In this document: in pieces, positions 34,479 to 45,844 of the stretch
Layout: each line of letters starts with the position of its first letter
Position numbering within the stretch: the first letter of the stretch is position 1
Source: Thalassia testudinum
Taxonomy: Eukaryota > Streptophyta > Magnoliopsida > Alismatales > Hydrocharitaceae
DNA: 64,000 bases
Assembly (NCBI GenBank): GCA_037157565.1
Contig: JAZHRO010000003.1
Coordinates: 41,057,001-41,121,000, forward strand
Direction: 5' to 3'
Translations under genes and position numbers: made by a program
The notes under the pieces: model-generated
The model's input: the letters and a program-made list of their open reading frames with translations, nothing else
The model's database searches: none
What the model was told of the DNA's origin: nothing

Positions 34479-35880
34479 TGATAACACTGCACAAGGGAGT
34501 GATAATTATGTTGAATATGGCCCATCTTAAGAATAAAAGGCAAAACATAAGAAGAATGGGAGCATTGCATGCATCATGTACCAAGATTGCTTATAAAACT
34601 ATATTAATGGCCATTTGTGTAAGCACTTATCAAAACAGGCCTTAGATGAGCAATCTGACCGCATGGATGGATTCAAAACGACGAACGGAGTCCAACGGAC
34701 TCAAGATCGACCAAATCCGACATCCGAAGCTACTAGAATGGGCCCAAGAAGTTCTGACCGTTGATCTGGAGATCAACGGCCCACATTGCACCACATCACC
34801 CCTGCTCCACCACACGCCGCCTCTTCATCCAGCCGAGATCAGATCTCGGCCGTCGATCTTCGATCTAACGGCCGAGACTCACACGCCCACCTGCAGTCGC
34901 TGCGACAAAGCGCGGGCGTGGCGCAACTGTTAGCACGCACACACGCAACGCGGGTTCGAGCCATGCGGAGTGTGAATTTGAAGATGAAAGTTGCGCATGA
35001 TGAAATTGGGCTGCCTGATTAGCAGTGGGCGGCCGAGATTTTGTCACGCGGCACGACCACAGCTCACGACCGCCCACTCGCGCGCGCACGCTGGGCAATG
35101 ACGGCCACGCACACGCGTGCCCGAGGCGCGATCCAAGCGCAGCCGAGGAGAGATCTCAGCTGTCCGATCTTCGATTCGATGGCTCTCACAGAGCGGCCAC
35201 GAATCGTGCGTGAAGAAGAAACAGAGCGGGCGGCTGACCAACGGGCTGGAGGGCTTCACCGACACTTTTGGAGTGGTTTTAGCGACGTTCCGGATGTCGC
35301 TAAAGCCCCTTCTTCTTTTAGAAATCCCTTAACCCTATTTAAACCCCTCCAATCACTCATTCAAGGCATTCACTTCCCTTGCAACTACTCCACCCCTCTC
35401 TTAGCTAAGGCCCTCTTGTAATCGTCGGAGACGATGAGCTGCCGACGGAGCCTCCTCCACCGCCATGGCTGCATCGTCGCTCTCCACCCTCTCCCTCTCC
35501 CTCTCTCTTTCTCTTTTAAGCTTTCCATTACTTTTGTTTGAAGCATGTATTTAATGTTGTAAGCTATGAACTAAGAGTGCATGATCAATGAAGTTATTTT
35601 CTGTTCAGTTGTCACTTTAATTTCCGTTTAAGCTGCATGATCAAACAAGGAACATTCTAACCTTAATCTATCTCTCTCTATCTCTCTGTCGCTTTTCAAA
35701 ATTGCACCTTTCACAAGCAAAACTCCGCACTTTCCGTGACTACAAGTGATAAGTAAAATCCAATTTTCATGCCTCCCTAAGACCGACACTCGGACTCACC
35801 TCTGTTTACTTATTTTAAAGTCGGCATTACAAGTGCGACTATAATGACACTTCATAACACACACGCACAACCGCACGTCA
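34479..35880 (+). repeat. Ath-1 3' LTR
   Basis: 1402 bp, matching 24898-26305, with U3 inverted repeat, TATA and tRNA-like boxes all retained. Confidence 0.95.
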
Positions 35881-36507
35881 TTCTCCTCCACATATTAATC
35901 GATTTTCGGACTTCAATCAGACTGATAATCATGCCCCTCCTTCTCTGATCACTCCTATAGGATTCCTACATCCTCTACTGATCCTTTTTCATTTGAGGAT
36001 CCCTACTCTGACTTGGCTGATCAGATTCAGCCAAACGCTAGCTTTTCATTTCCACATCTACTTGAGCTCCATAGCATATGGTGGGTTCTGCATCTAGTGA
36101 TTCACATCTGTCGACCCACCAGATTGATTGGGTTTGGGCAGCATGATTAGCCTGTTGACTTGAACAAGAACTCAGTTGGACCAACTAGGCTATTAATCAA
36201 GGTGCTTGTTCTACAAAATTCATCTGATTTGACCACTCCTCCATGACCATTTCTGCTCGGCTGCAGGCATTGAATTTGCTACTTAACAGGAGGCAACTAT
36301 CATTCTAAAAAACCTGAGATCCTTCTAATTATCCTTCTATACTTCACGTCTATTGCACTTTGAGTTCAGTTTTAGAATAGTCGACTCCACCTTTGTTACT
36401 CATACCAGAGCTTGAAATCATCCGCAATAGTCATCCTGACCCGTTCGCGTACCCGATTATCCTGTTCTAATCCCTGAATCCAAACTGATTTCATACCCTC
36501 CAATTTA

Positions 36508-36521
36508 CAATGAGGACATTG
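36508..36521 (+). other. 14-bp palindrome with internal PPT-like tract
   Basis: caatgaggacattg is followed by ttaggaatgggaggttg, in the same relative place as in the other three Athila-type elements. Confidence 0.75.
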
Positions 36522-37282
36522 CAAAACTTAGGAATGGGAGGTTGTTAAAGTACAAACACATAAAAATTCAAAGTTCTGAAGGGTTCTCACAAAAAAATAC
36601 ATATTCCAAAAAGCCAAAAAATAAAAAATTGAAAAGAATTAAAAAAATGGAGAAAAGGGAGGAAATTTTAGGAAATAATTGCAATATCATTCTTAAGAGA
36701 GGAGGTGATTTAAATTTCAAAAAGGAGTAGCAATTTGAAATAAAAGGAGATAGTCATTAGTAAAAGATTATGGGTCTATTTAAGTTCTAGACCAAATCAA
36801 AGAAAAAATGAAAATCAAAAGTGCTACAAAAACACAAAGATTAGTATGAGTGCTGATCTTAGGCCTCTTAGGCTTATTTTAGGCTTAAAAATTCACGTAT
36901 CCATTAATATCTGCATAGTCCTCAAGAGGTTGAGGAAAATGTGAAGCTTAAGTATTAGGTCTAAGGCTTAGAGAATATTCGGCCTCGTTAACTAACCTCT
37001 AGTTTGCAGGACTCGGTAACCTAAGCACCCTAATTCACGCACAGTTTGGTTCAATGCACTTAATTATCAAAATCACGTAATGGCATTAATTCTGCTCTAA
37101 AGAAAGCTACCTATATTAGGAGTGGCCTATCAATGCAAGTTGATTTAGATGAGTTCCCGACATTGAGAGGTAGGAAATTTCCCTTGATGATGCATAATAA
37201 CATACCGTCGCCTCAGTGCTTGTCTCCTAGGATATCTAAATATCCTACTGGGGGCATGTAAGCACCTTATGCTTATTCAACT

Positions 37283-37425
37283 GCTATGGGTGGGATTATC
37301 CCGAAATATCGATTTCTAGGGCATGAATTTAGCTACAAAATGCCATGGGCAGCACTATCTCGAAGTGTTGAAAGCCATGGTTCTGGGGTTTGCCATGGGC
37401 AATGCTATTTCAAAGCATTGAAAGC
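37283..37425 (+). repeat. Three-copy hairpin repeat in LARD-B
   Basis: Copies lie at 37283-37312, 37341-37375 and 37391-37425. Each has a 6-bp stem and a 7-base loop: agcact/agtgtt with loop atctcga; aatgct/agcatt with loop atttcaa; gggatt/aatatc (one mismatch) with loop atcccga. The stems differ in sequence but keep pairing, which points to RNA structure. Confidence 0.65.
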
Positions 37426-37868
37426 TAGGGACCCTGTGAGGATTGATGGTGGGAGCTAGGAATCCGATACAGACCATGTTGTATAGCCAATCCAAAGCTA
37501 GAAATAAAGAAGAAAATGAGAGAGAAAACTCTCCAAAAAATGCAAAAAATTCTTCTATCTCTCTTACAAAAATGCACTGCAAACTGAACCTAGACTAAGC
37601 ATGCTTTAAGCATGGGTGATTTAACCACAGAGTCCAACGAACCTTAGGTTACATAATTCCTGTGGGCCTTAGAAACCTTTGCGGCAAACTGAGGCTAAAG
37701 CTGGTCAGGTCTAGATCTTAGTTGGTACTTGAGTACCTCTAGGCCTATTATTAGCATTCTAAACTAATCTACAAAAGAAAGCACACATCAGAGTTCTGAG
37801 CATAAAAAGGCATGGTCTAGAATTTGAGTTAATTCCATGAGATTTTGCTAAGGGACTAGCAAAAGTTA

Positions 37869-37880
37869 GGCATGGGGGTA
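37869..37880 (+). other. LARD-B polypurine tract
   Basis: ggcatgggggta directly precedes the 3' LTR. The upstream gggactagcaaaagtta is nearly the same in LARD-A and LARD-C. Confidence 0.8.
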
Positions 37881-40578
37881 TGATGATAACGTCATCATCA
37901 GTCATATCTACCTTTATTTAGTCATATTCCATCATTAAATTCTCCTACATAACAGCTAAAGGACCATAATTCACTGTAAATCCATTATGAGAGATAACAA
38001 GAAAACAGGGGTAAAACTGCAGTTTTAATAACATATCTCAAATGTAGAACAATCATGGGATTTCTCAGGGGTAATTAAAGATCAAATGGTCTTAAATGTC
38101 TAACAAGTGGGTCCGTGCAGATAGAAATAGGCTTTTGCACGTTTTAAGAATTAAATGACATCTGAAACCCTAAAAATAGACCCGCTTAATCTGCTGAGGT
38201 TCTGGTCAAGATAAAATACACATAAACCCTCAAAAAATAATGTAAAATATTTTCTAGGGTTTGGTATGCTTGATTTGACCATTGGAACCTAATTTGACCT
38301 AAAATAGAGTCATAGATAGATGGTTGCCCTAATTGGTGTTTTTGCATAAATTCCCAGCCAAACTTGGTCAAAACCTTAATCTAACTTCACCATTGGATTC
38401 CTTGGGTTCAAATTAGGTTTGTACAAAAATTTGAACCTTATCTGAGATCATTTCGACCTAGTTTCCAATTTTTCCCAAGTTTGACTCTTAATCTCCCAAA
38501 TAACCTCTTAGCTTTTGAATTTATTACAAAAAGCACCCTATCTTTGTCATCATCTTTGCAAAATGGTCCCTGCTGCCTCCATGTCCTACTCCTACAATTC
38601 TGGCGAGCTTCAATCAGAGTTTTCTCCCTGATTTCGCGCTCAATCTCTTTCAAATTTGGAAGGGAGATTCCCAAGAGAATTCTCTAGAAATCAAACCTAT
38701 TCGTGGGCTCCAATTCTTTCCAAATATCTCATGCGAACGCACAAGAGATGTGTATATCATTCTCTAGCATGCCTAGCAAGCTTGGAAGCTTGGTCTCCAA
38801 GCCTTAAACCCTTTCCTATGGCCTATAAAAGAACCCAGGTTGCAAGGTCGTGTCCCTTAGCAATGTTTTGGGCCAAAAACCTCTTCCTGATCCTACCACC
38901 GACCCCACTCCAACTGAGCTCCGGTGAGCCTCTTCTTCCATCGTCTCCAACCTCCCAACTGCCAACTTGGGAGTGCTAATATCTTTGTCTCCTTCGACTG
39001 TGACTAGTGTGCCAAAGCCAGGGTTATTCCTTCCCATTCTTCCTCGCCATCCCCCACCGAGAACCTCTCTTCCATAATGCCGACCAACCACAGTCGACGT
39101 CGCTCCTACCTCCTTCGTCCATAATTTTAGGTTCCAATGCTCCCTCATCTCCCCTACTCTTTTTCCCTCTATTTATCCTTCAATTTTGATCCCTCGACAT
39201 GCCATTCACCTCCATCGTCCTCCGCTCTTGCCACTCCTCCGACGAAGCCCTCCGCTTACTCCACTGCTCCAAACACTTCATCGGCAAGCCTACGACCTCC
39301 GCCTCCCTTTCCCACACAAAACCCCCATATTTACTCCACCTTTCGCCCACTCACAACCACCACCGAACAACCCACCTTCACGCTATCTTCTCCATCATCG
39401 TCCGGCCACCTCACTCATCCCCACGTTGACCTAACACCACCATCATCTTCCTTAGACCTATGCGATTCTCCTAAACTATTTTAAGCAGGCCTAGAGGCCG
39501 TATTCATGTTTCAGGTTCCCTGTCGGTCTACGTTGTCGCCACCAATAATGTTGATGCTATTCTTCGAGTTCCAGGTCATGCATGCCCAAGTGACACCTTC
39601 AGGTAGTGCGAAAGTACTCAGGGACCAGTTCCAGTTGGTCAATTAGAGGCCGTGACTCCAACAGCCGTAGCAATTTCTGGAGCTTTCATGTGAGAAGAGG
39701 AGTTCGCCTCTATGGTGCACCACTAAGAGAAGGACATGTTTTTTTCCGACATCGTAGGAATCCAAACTGAAGAGCACGCAAAAGAGGGAAAAGTGACATA
39801 GGCTCTTCGCCTCAAGCCACATAAGGGGGTGAGGTCCCCCGCTACCTATTACATGCCTCACCCATGACACTATGCACACGAGCCTAGTATGACCCATATA
39901 CCCACCTACGCCTACGCACACTTCGACTACTACCCCACTACAGGAAACTCTTATCCTGAGTGTGCTCTGATCTAATACCCGATTGCCCGGTTATCCTTGA
40001 GATAAGGAAGGGAAAGAATAAGGGAGAGAGTGTAAGGTTAAGGAAGTTTTGCTCTTCAGTGTTCTCGACACTTAGTCAATTTCAAAGGTTAGTTCCCCCT
40101 GCGCATCGAAAGGGCCAAAGAAGGAAGGAACAAAGAAGAGGAGAACTGTAGAAGAAGAAGAGCAGAGCAATAGAAGAGAAGGCAAGGAAGAAGAACAGCT
40201 GAAGAAAAATCAAAGAGGAGTACTGTAGCAACACCTTTTTAAGATGTCTAATTATCTATTCATTCATTTGATTATATTTGAGTAATTCCTATATGTGTTA
40301 GACTAATAATTGGTGATCCAAATCACCATTATTTTGTCTAGAATTCTTTTTGACTCTTCATATACTCATGTCATACATTGCATATTAGATTTTGAGTAAT
40401 TAATTGTACTTATTTACAATATTTGTTGAGATTAGTGCGTGAATTCTATATTTGCTCCTAGCGAACGACCTCAAGCTTCATTTCTGACATTCGAGTTATA
40501 AATTTTATCTATTTTTTGCACTGATTCAATCTATGCTACAGCGCAGTAATTTTAAAACCCGATTCAGAGCGATCAACA
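37881..40578 (+). repeat. LARD-B 3' LTR
   Basis: 2698 bp, unbroken. It begins tgatgataacgtcatc and ends gatcaaca, and matches both parts of the 5' LTR. Target copy tatag follows. Confidence 0.93.
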
Positions 40579-40583
40579 TATAG

Positions 40584-43504
40584 TATTTCTTATAACATTA
40601 TAATTACATTCGTGTTATGAATTTGAAAATGAGACTTGATGAGTGCTTGAGAAACATCTCAAGTACTTAAAAGGATTGTTCATTGTTGATTAAACAAAAA
40701 AATAATTGCATGAAACTGCACGTCCATTCAAGTCAAACCCACACAGATAACTTTGGATGGTTTCAGAAGAGTGATGAGTGCCTGTCAAAAAGACAATTCC
40801 AATGAGAATCTCTTATTGCCAATGCTTTTGATCTTCAAAGTAGCAGTACCTAAATCTCAAATCTTCATCAGCAAATATCCCTTGTGTTCTTTAGCAACAA
40901 GCAACAGCAAAAAGGAACTTCTGAGTCAATCAGCACCTCTTCCAATCAATTATTAATTAGTGCATATGACTAAATAAGTTGACCATCAACTACATCTCTT
41001 GTCTAACGAGACTCCAACAACAACAATTAACAAGTACTTCAACATCTAAATGCATTTACTAATCTTCAAATCAAAACTAAAATATGAAATTTGATAACAA
41101 ATTTTAATTTAGCAACCTTCATAACAGTAGTAAGTAGCATCTCTAGTAGCTCCACCAACCATGAACATTTTAGCATATGTGGCTCCAATCAAAAATCAAG
41201 TATTAAGCTAAGAGTGGAAACAACCAACCCTTTCAAATTTAATATTCTATATCATTTATTAATTGTGTTTCTGATATACCTCAAATTGTTTACAGCTCTT
41301 GATGCATCATTCTTCGTCATAAATTTGACTGGATGTGCTCAATGAATTTTGTCCTTTAATTTTTAAAATTGGTTTATAGAATATTTTTTCCCTAATCTGA
41401 CACTTTTATATTCCCATCAAAATGGAAGTTTAGAATTGGATTTAGAAAACACATTCACATTGCTTTGTTGACTTGGATGAAGGAAACATATTTTCTTTTA
41501 CATATAGAAACTTTTCATTTGGTATTTACCTCAAGCTAAGAAAGGAATCTAGAAAGGATCTTGTGATTAGAAAGGATATGGTCAATCGTACGACTTGATG
41601 CTAATGTATTTCTATTTAATGGCAAGGTATGTAGCAACCAACGGTAATAAGAATGATAATGCTCCCCGTGGATCGACTTAAATTATGAGTTCTATTTTGA
41701 AGGCACTTATTGCATTAAAAAAGGTACTGCTACTCAGCTATTGAATTATGATCACAATGTGAAGCCAAAGTTTTACTTTTTTAGGCTTACCAATGTTAGT
41801 CTATACCGTAGTTTTTTCTTGTCAACATTACTTTATTTTCATGCACTCAAGGTTTGATTGTTAAAAAGTTGTATCTAATCATACCATGTTCATAGCTATC
41901 AAGAAACATTACAAGGCACAATTTCATTTGCTCACCACTTATGGTACATGAGTTCCTCTTACAATTTGTGAATCTTTTTAAGTTAGCTAGTCGACTACAA
42001 ATAGAAGGGAACATGAATCGAGCTCCATCATACTTTCTAACTAGCAACGACAAAACACATTCCCTTAACACCACATTTTTTACGCTTCAATCCCAAAAGA
42101 TAGTCTAGCTGCTACAGTCCCAACAAATTCAAGGCAACAAAATCTTACTATCTACACACACCCTCACCCCCAACACTAAGTTCAATCCTCAAGCTTGGTC
42201 TCCTAAATAAAAATAATAGGTGGGTCACTCAAAAACAAAAGATGGGCTCTACTCCCTAAAAGCTCCTCAAACACCAATGACAACCAGTGTTCCACAATCC
42301 TTACACATTCCAAGTTGCTATCTTCATTCATCATTGTCTAATTCCCCCACTACTGTCGCCAGTCACTTTAGGAAAAATTATACTTATAGCCAATCAATCC
42401 CGAACCTCCAAAAATGAGCCCTTAAGTGAAATGACAGGTTGGAGAACCTCTTCTGATGATGCTATTGTCAAGAGATCCAACCAAGAAATTAAAATCCTAT
42501 TGCCTTTGTCGTCTTTATCCACACGATCGCCACACATGTTGGAGATCCTAGCTTTGGCTCCAAGATATCTCCTTCTATAGGCTTGCAAATGGAACACTCC
42601 CACTACTGCAAGAGAGTATCATTCTTGAGGTCTTCATTCAACAACTATGCCTTAATAAATACAGCCCTTGGAGCAACTAGTATAGGTTTGCCACTATTCC
42701 TTGCATTATTGGTTTAGTGTGGAGCATTACTTCTAGCAATATTTAATGCAGGATTTTATTATTTCTCTTTTATTTTTTTCTCAAAGCATGAAAGCATTGA
42801 AGGAAATCCTACTTTACATTGTAAACTTTTAGTAGCAGCGACATCAACAAGAACAAAATCAGAGATTTGTAGTAAGTCAGAGATTTTTTCTTCTAGCTAA
42901 TATCCTCTAGAAGGTAATTCGATTCATGAATTTCCTTCAACTTTTTGGTGATCTTGTATATGGCTAAGTTACTCACAATATGGCTGTCTAGTGGATGGAT
43001 TTTTTACTTTAGGATCATAAAGAAGTTGGAATTCTAGTATCAAATTATATTTTCATTGCTTTAAGTGTAATGAAATCTACTAAAGTGGTATATAGGTCTT
43101 CAAGCTGCCACAAAGGGTTGGAAACACAAATATATAATTACAGAGATCAATTAGAAAATCTTGATCTGCCATTGTACTTTATGACTAACAACCTTATAAA
43201 AGCAATGACTTTGCTGGATTATCAAAGATATACACCATATTTTCCAAGTATAAAGGTTAATTTGTTTCTCTATGTTAAGCGGAAACTATCCTCCTTGTTG
43301 GAAGAACAATCATTATTCTCTTTCTCTTCTTTTTACAATAGCTGCCTCCTTATTCTTCCAAATTTTTTCAAGCCATATACTAAAAATGAATCTTAAAATA
43401 CATTCACCAACCTCCCATAAGAAAAAAAGGAAGAAAGGTAGGAGAAAATGAAGAGATAGAGAATTAAAATCGCTAATAATCTAGAAAATTATTCACTGTT
43501 CAAA
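40584..43504. other. Intergenic DNA, no supported gene
   Basis: About 2.9 kb, AT-rich, lying between LARD-B and LARD-C. Reading frames of up to 108 codons (for example 43070-43396) show no recognisable family and no codon pattern that would support them. Confidence 0.5.
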
Positions 43505-43736
43505 TCCCATGGCCTCACGCAGTGCACCGCGTGAGGCAGCAGTGCAGCGCATGCCGGGCGCACGCGCAAGGCGCAAGGAGCAAGGCCGCATGAAGCACGC
43601 AGCGCCAGCGGGGCGGGTGTGAGCGGAGCGGATGCAAATCTTCAGCGACGCACATTTAGTGACGCTTGTAGCTATCACTAATGGTCTACACATGCCAGCA
43701 AGAGGATTTGATAGGCGGATCTTCAGAGGCAGCTGC

Positions 43737-43758
43737 AGTGACGTTTATGGACGTCACT
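43737..43758 (+). promoter_or_regulatory. U3 inverted repeat
   Basis: Arms agtgacg and cgtcact flank tttatgga. Two related, less perfect repeats flank it: 43655-43681 (tttagtga/tcactaa) and about 43805-43840. All lie upstream of the TATA box. Confidence 0.55.
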
Positions 43759-43873
43759 AAAGGCCCGTGCATGCCAACAAGAACAATTGAAGGGTGAATC
43801 TTCAGCGACAGCTGCAGCAACGTTTGTGGACGTCAGTAAAGACCCAGATACGATTTTTAACTCTTCTCTACCA

Positions 43874-43883
43874 CTATAAAAGG
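43874..43883 (+). promoter_or_regulatory. LARD-C LTR TATA box
   Basis: ctataaaagg; the 3' LTR has tataaagg at 54601-54608. Confidence 0.6.
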
Positions 43884-44590
43884 ACCTACACCCCCGCCCT
43901 TCCAAGCCATCTCTACCTACTCTACTCCCACCTACTCCCAAGCTCTAGCAAGCCTACCAATGCTCCATTAGAGCTTGTTCTCAAGCTCCCAAGGTGTCTA
44001 TTAGTGTAGCGAACCTCTGCCCCACCAAATACTCCTTCAACTTCCCATCTTCCTTCATAAGTCACCTTGGAGTCGTCCTCCCACCTCCATTCCGGTAGCA
44101 GATCAACTCCGTCTTCTCACCTCCATTCTGGAGCTACATCGAAGCTTTTCTCAACCCGACGTCCTATAGCATCTCACCTCCGTCATCTCGCTCCTCACTT
44201 CCTTCATCCGAGCTTCTGCTAAGCGTCGTCGTCTCACCGAACAGTCGATTCGGGAGATTTCCTCTCACCTCCCTCTCTTTTTATGCTTTCATAGTAGATT
44301 GTAATAGACATTGGATTGATATATATACCATTTTCGTTCCACATCTCTAACTTGTGATTCATTTGCTTGTCTTTATTTCAAAAACACAAAAAAATAACAA
44401 AACCCTAAAATAGCAAAAAGAAACGAATCAAAGCGCAATTTTCAATAAAGTAAATGTCGCCTCTTAGTGTTCGACCTAGGACTCCCTTGGAGTTTTGGTA
44501 TAAATTTTATCTGATCGACGTGTTTTGCAACTACGACGACAGGTTACTTGTAACCTTGATTTCTAACACATGAAACATGCATGACCATTT

Positions 44591-44608
44591 TGGCACTGTT
44601 GCCGGGGA
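44591..44608 (+). other. LARD-C primer binding site
   Basis: tggcactgttgccgggga lies three bases after the LTR and is complementary to the tRNA-Asp 3' end with two mismatches. Confidence 0.9.
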
Positions 44609-45844
44609 GACAACGGAATTTACTTTATTGTTTATTGCATTTCTTTGCATTTACAAAGCACTAACCCTACTTGTTTTGATCTACTATCTTGTAGGTACCA
44701 TAGCATGGAGATCCAAGTGCGGTAGACCAGAGTAAGGTGCGGGTAGAGTGTTTTGTAAGTGTCCCCCACACCACCCCTAACTTAGTTTTCATTCCATAAC
44801 CGTATATCTCAAACCCAAATAAACTTAGGTGCTTTTTATGAACCCTAGGATAGATTTGGTTGTTTGTTTGCCACATCCACTCACCTCACCATCCACATAA
44901 ATAAAAATAAAAAGTAAAAAAAGTGTTATCTGATTGTGGGATTTTCTAGAAGCTACACACTTAGCAACCACAACTTCTCACCCTAAGGCGCACAATCACA
45001 TCGATTCTACCACTTAACCGAGATCTGACCTGTGGACCCGGTACACTTAATTCAACACACAAATAAGTGAGTAGAAATCTAAATAGGTCAAAAATTTCTG
45101 TGTGCCTTAACTATGTGGTGCAATAGGCCAATTGATTGAACTGTTTGGGCTGCACCACCTAAGATAAAAGCGATTCATCAGGTAGCTTGCCACTTAGGGT
45201 TGATTCTTAGGGATGAACCAGGCACTCCACATTTTTTTCTTTGATTTCTAAAGGAATATATCATCACCAGTGCTTGCAAAACTTGGACTATTTTCCTAAA
45301 CTTGATTGAATATACCTAAGATTAAACCCTAAAAGACTAAAAAAGGTTGAACTCTAAAAGACACATCATCAAATAACCTTGTTTGCAAACCCTGGTTGTG
45401 CACACACATATTTTAACTGATCATTAAGGGCACAACCCATCTAAAGGGCCCATAACATTCCTGAAGCACCATTGTCCCAAGCCTAACTAAAATTGATTAG
45501 ACGTTGGCCCTAAGGACTAGTTCGCTCGTCGGGATCCAGATTGAGATTATTCACGATTAACCTACTTATACTAGTCACTCTGATGTCTAGCTAGGGGAGT
45601 AGCGTCAAACGACCGTGGCTAGGGTGTACGCTAGGAATCGGAGGTGCAAGCCAAAGGAAGAACCTTCTCCCCAGTCCCTCCTTCTAACCGGTTGGATTGC
45701 CTGGACATAAGTAGAGTAAATCATCTATAATCTTACAACGAATTCTGAGAGTCTATAGACCTTTAGGCTACCCAAACTAAGGACAGGCTTGTATTTTTCT
45801 ATTGCAGGGCTCCTTTCTCTTCTGATTTCCCTCCTTACTTCACC
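44609..45844 (+). other. LARD-C leader region
   Basis: A leader of about 1.2 kb without coding. It holds the 40-nt hairpin (45117-45156), the shared block ggtgcaagccaaaggaagaa (45648-45667), and a T-rich stretch ending in cag at 45807 that looks like a 3' splice site 38 bases before the ORF. Confidence 0.6.
45117..45156 (+). other. 40-nt leader hairpin
   Basis: Begins ggtgcaataggccaattg and ends tttgggctgcacc. Outer stem ggtgca/tgcacc is perfect; an inner gccaa/ttgg stem is possible. Confidence 0.6.

Larger units (their letters stand above)
24898..35880 (+). mobile_element. Ath-1: Athila-lineage Ty3/gypsy element, full length but degraded
   Basis: The element is 10,983 bp with LTRs 24898-26305 and 34479-35880 and a perfect target duplication ttctc (24893-24897, 35881-35885). 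It has an Asp-type primer site, a polypurine tract, and gag, protease, RT, RNase H and integrase in gypsy order. DLGASINLIP in the protease, the Asp primer and the post-integrase sequence ttcctgggaggcaaccca point to the Athila lineage. No envelope-like frame follows integrase. Several stops and two frameshifts make it non-functional as it stands. Confidence 0.96.
35886..37868 (+). other. LARD-B internal region right of Ath-1
   Basis: This resumes LARD-B after the ttctc duplication. The first 600 bp has no unbroken frame. Then come the 14-bp palindrome, A/G-rich sequence (36580-36730), and three hairpin repeats at 37283-37425. Confidence 0.6.
11693..40578 (+). mobile_element. LARD-B: non-autonomous Athila-like element, split twice
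   Basis: The 5' LTR (11693-13979 plus 21696-22083) matches the 3' LTR (37881-40578). tatag flanks both ends (11688-11692 and 40579-40583). With the two insertions and their target copies removed, the element is about 10.2 kb with LTRs of about 2.7 kb. It has an Asp-type primer site and the pre-PPT block gggactagcaa, as in Ath-1. No gag or pol domain is recognisable; the only long frame is an acidic ORF at 23246-24780. This fits a large retrotransposon derivative. It is older than the LARD-A and Ath-1 insertions inside it. Confidence 0.92.
43505..44587 (+). repeat. LARD-C 5' LTR, truncated
   Basis: It matches 54240-55313. The first part, about 540 bp judged from the 3' LTR, is missing. The left edge near 43505-43515 is where similarity begins. 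The GC-rich part is at 43510-43640. Confidence 0.8.
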
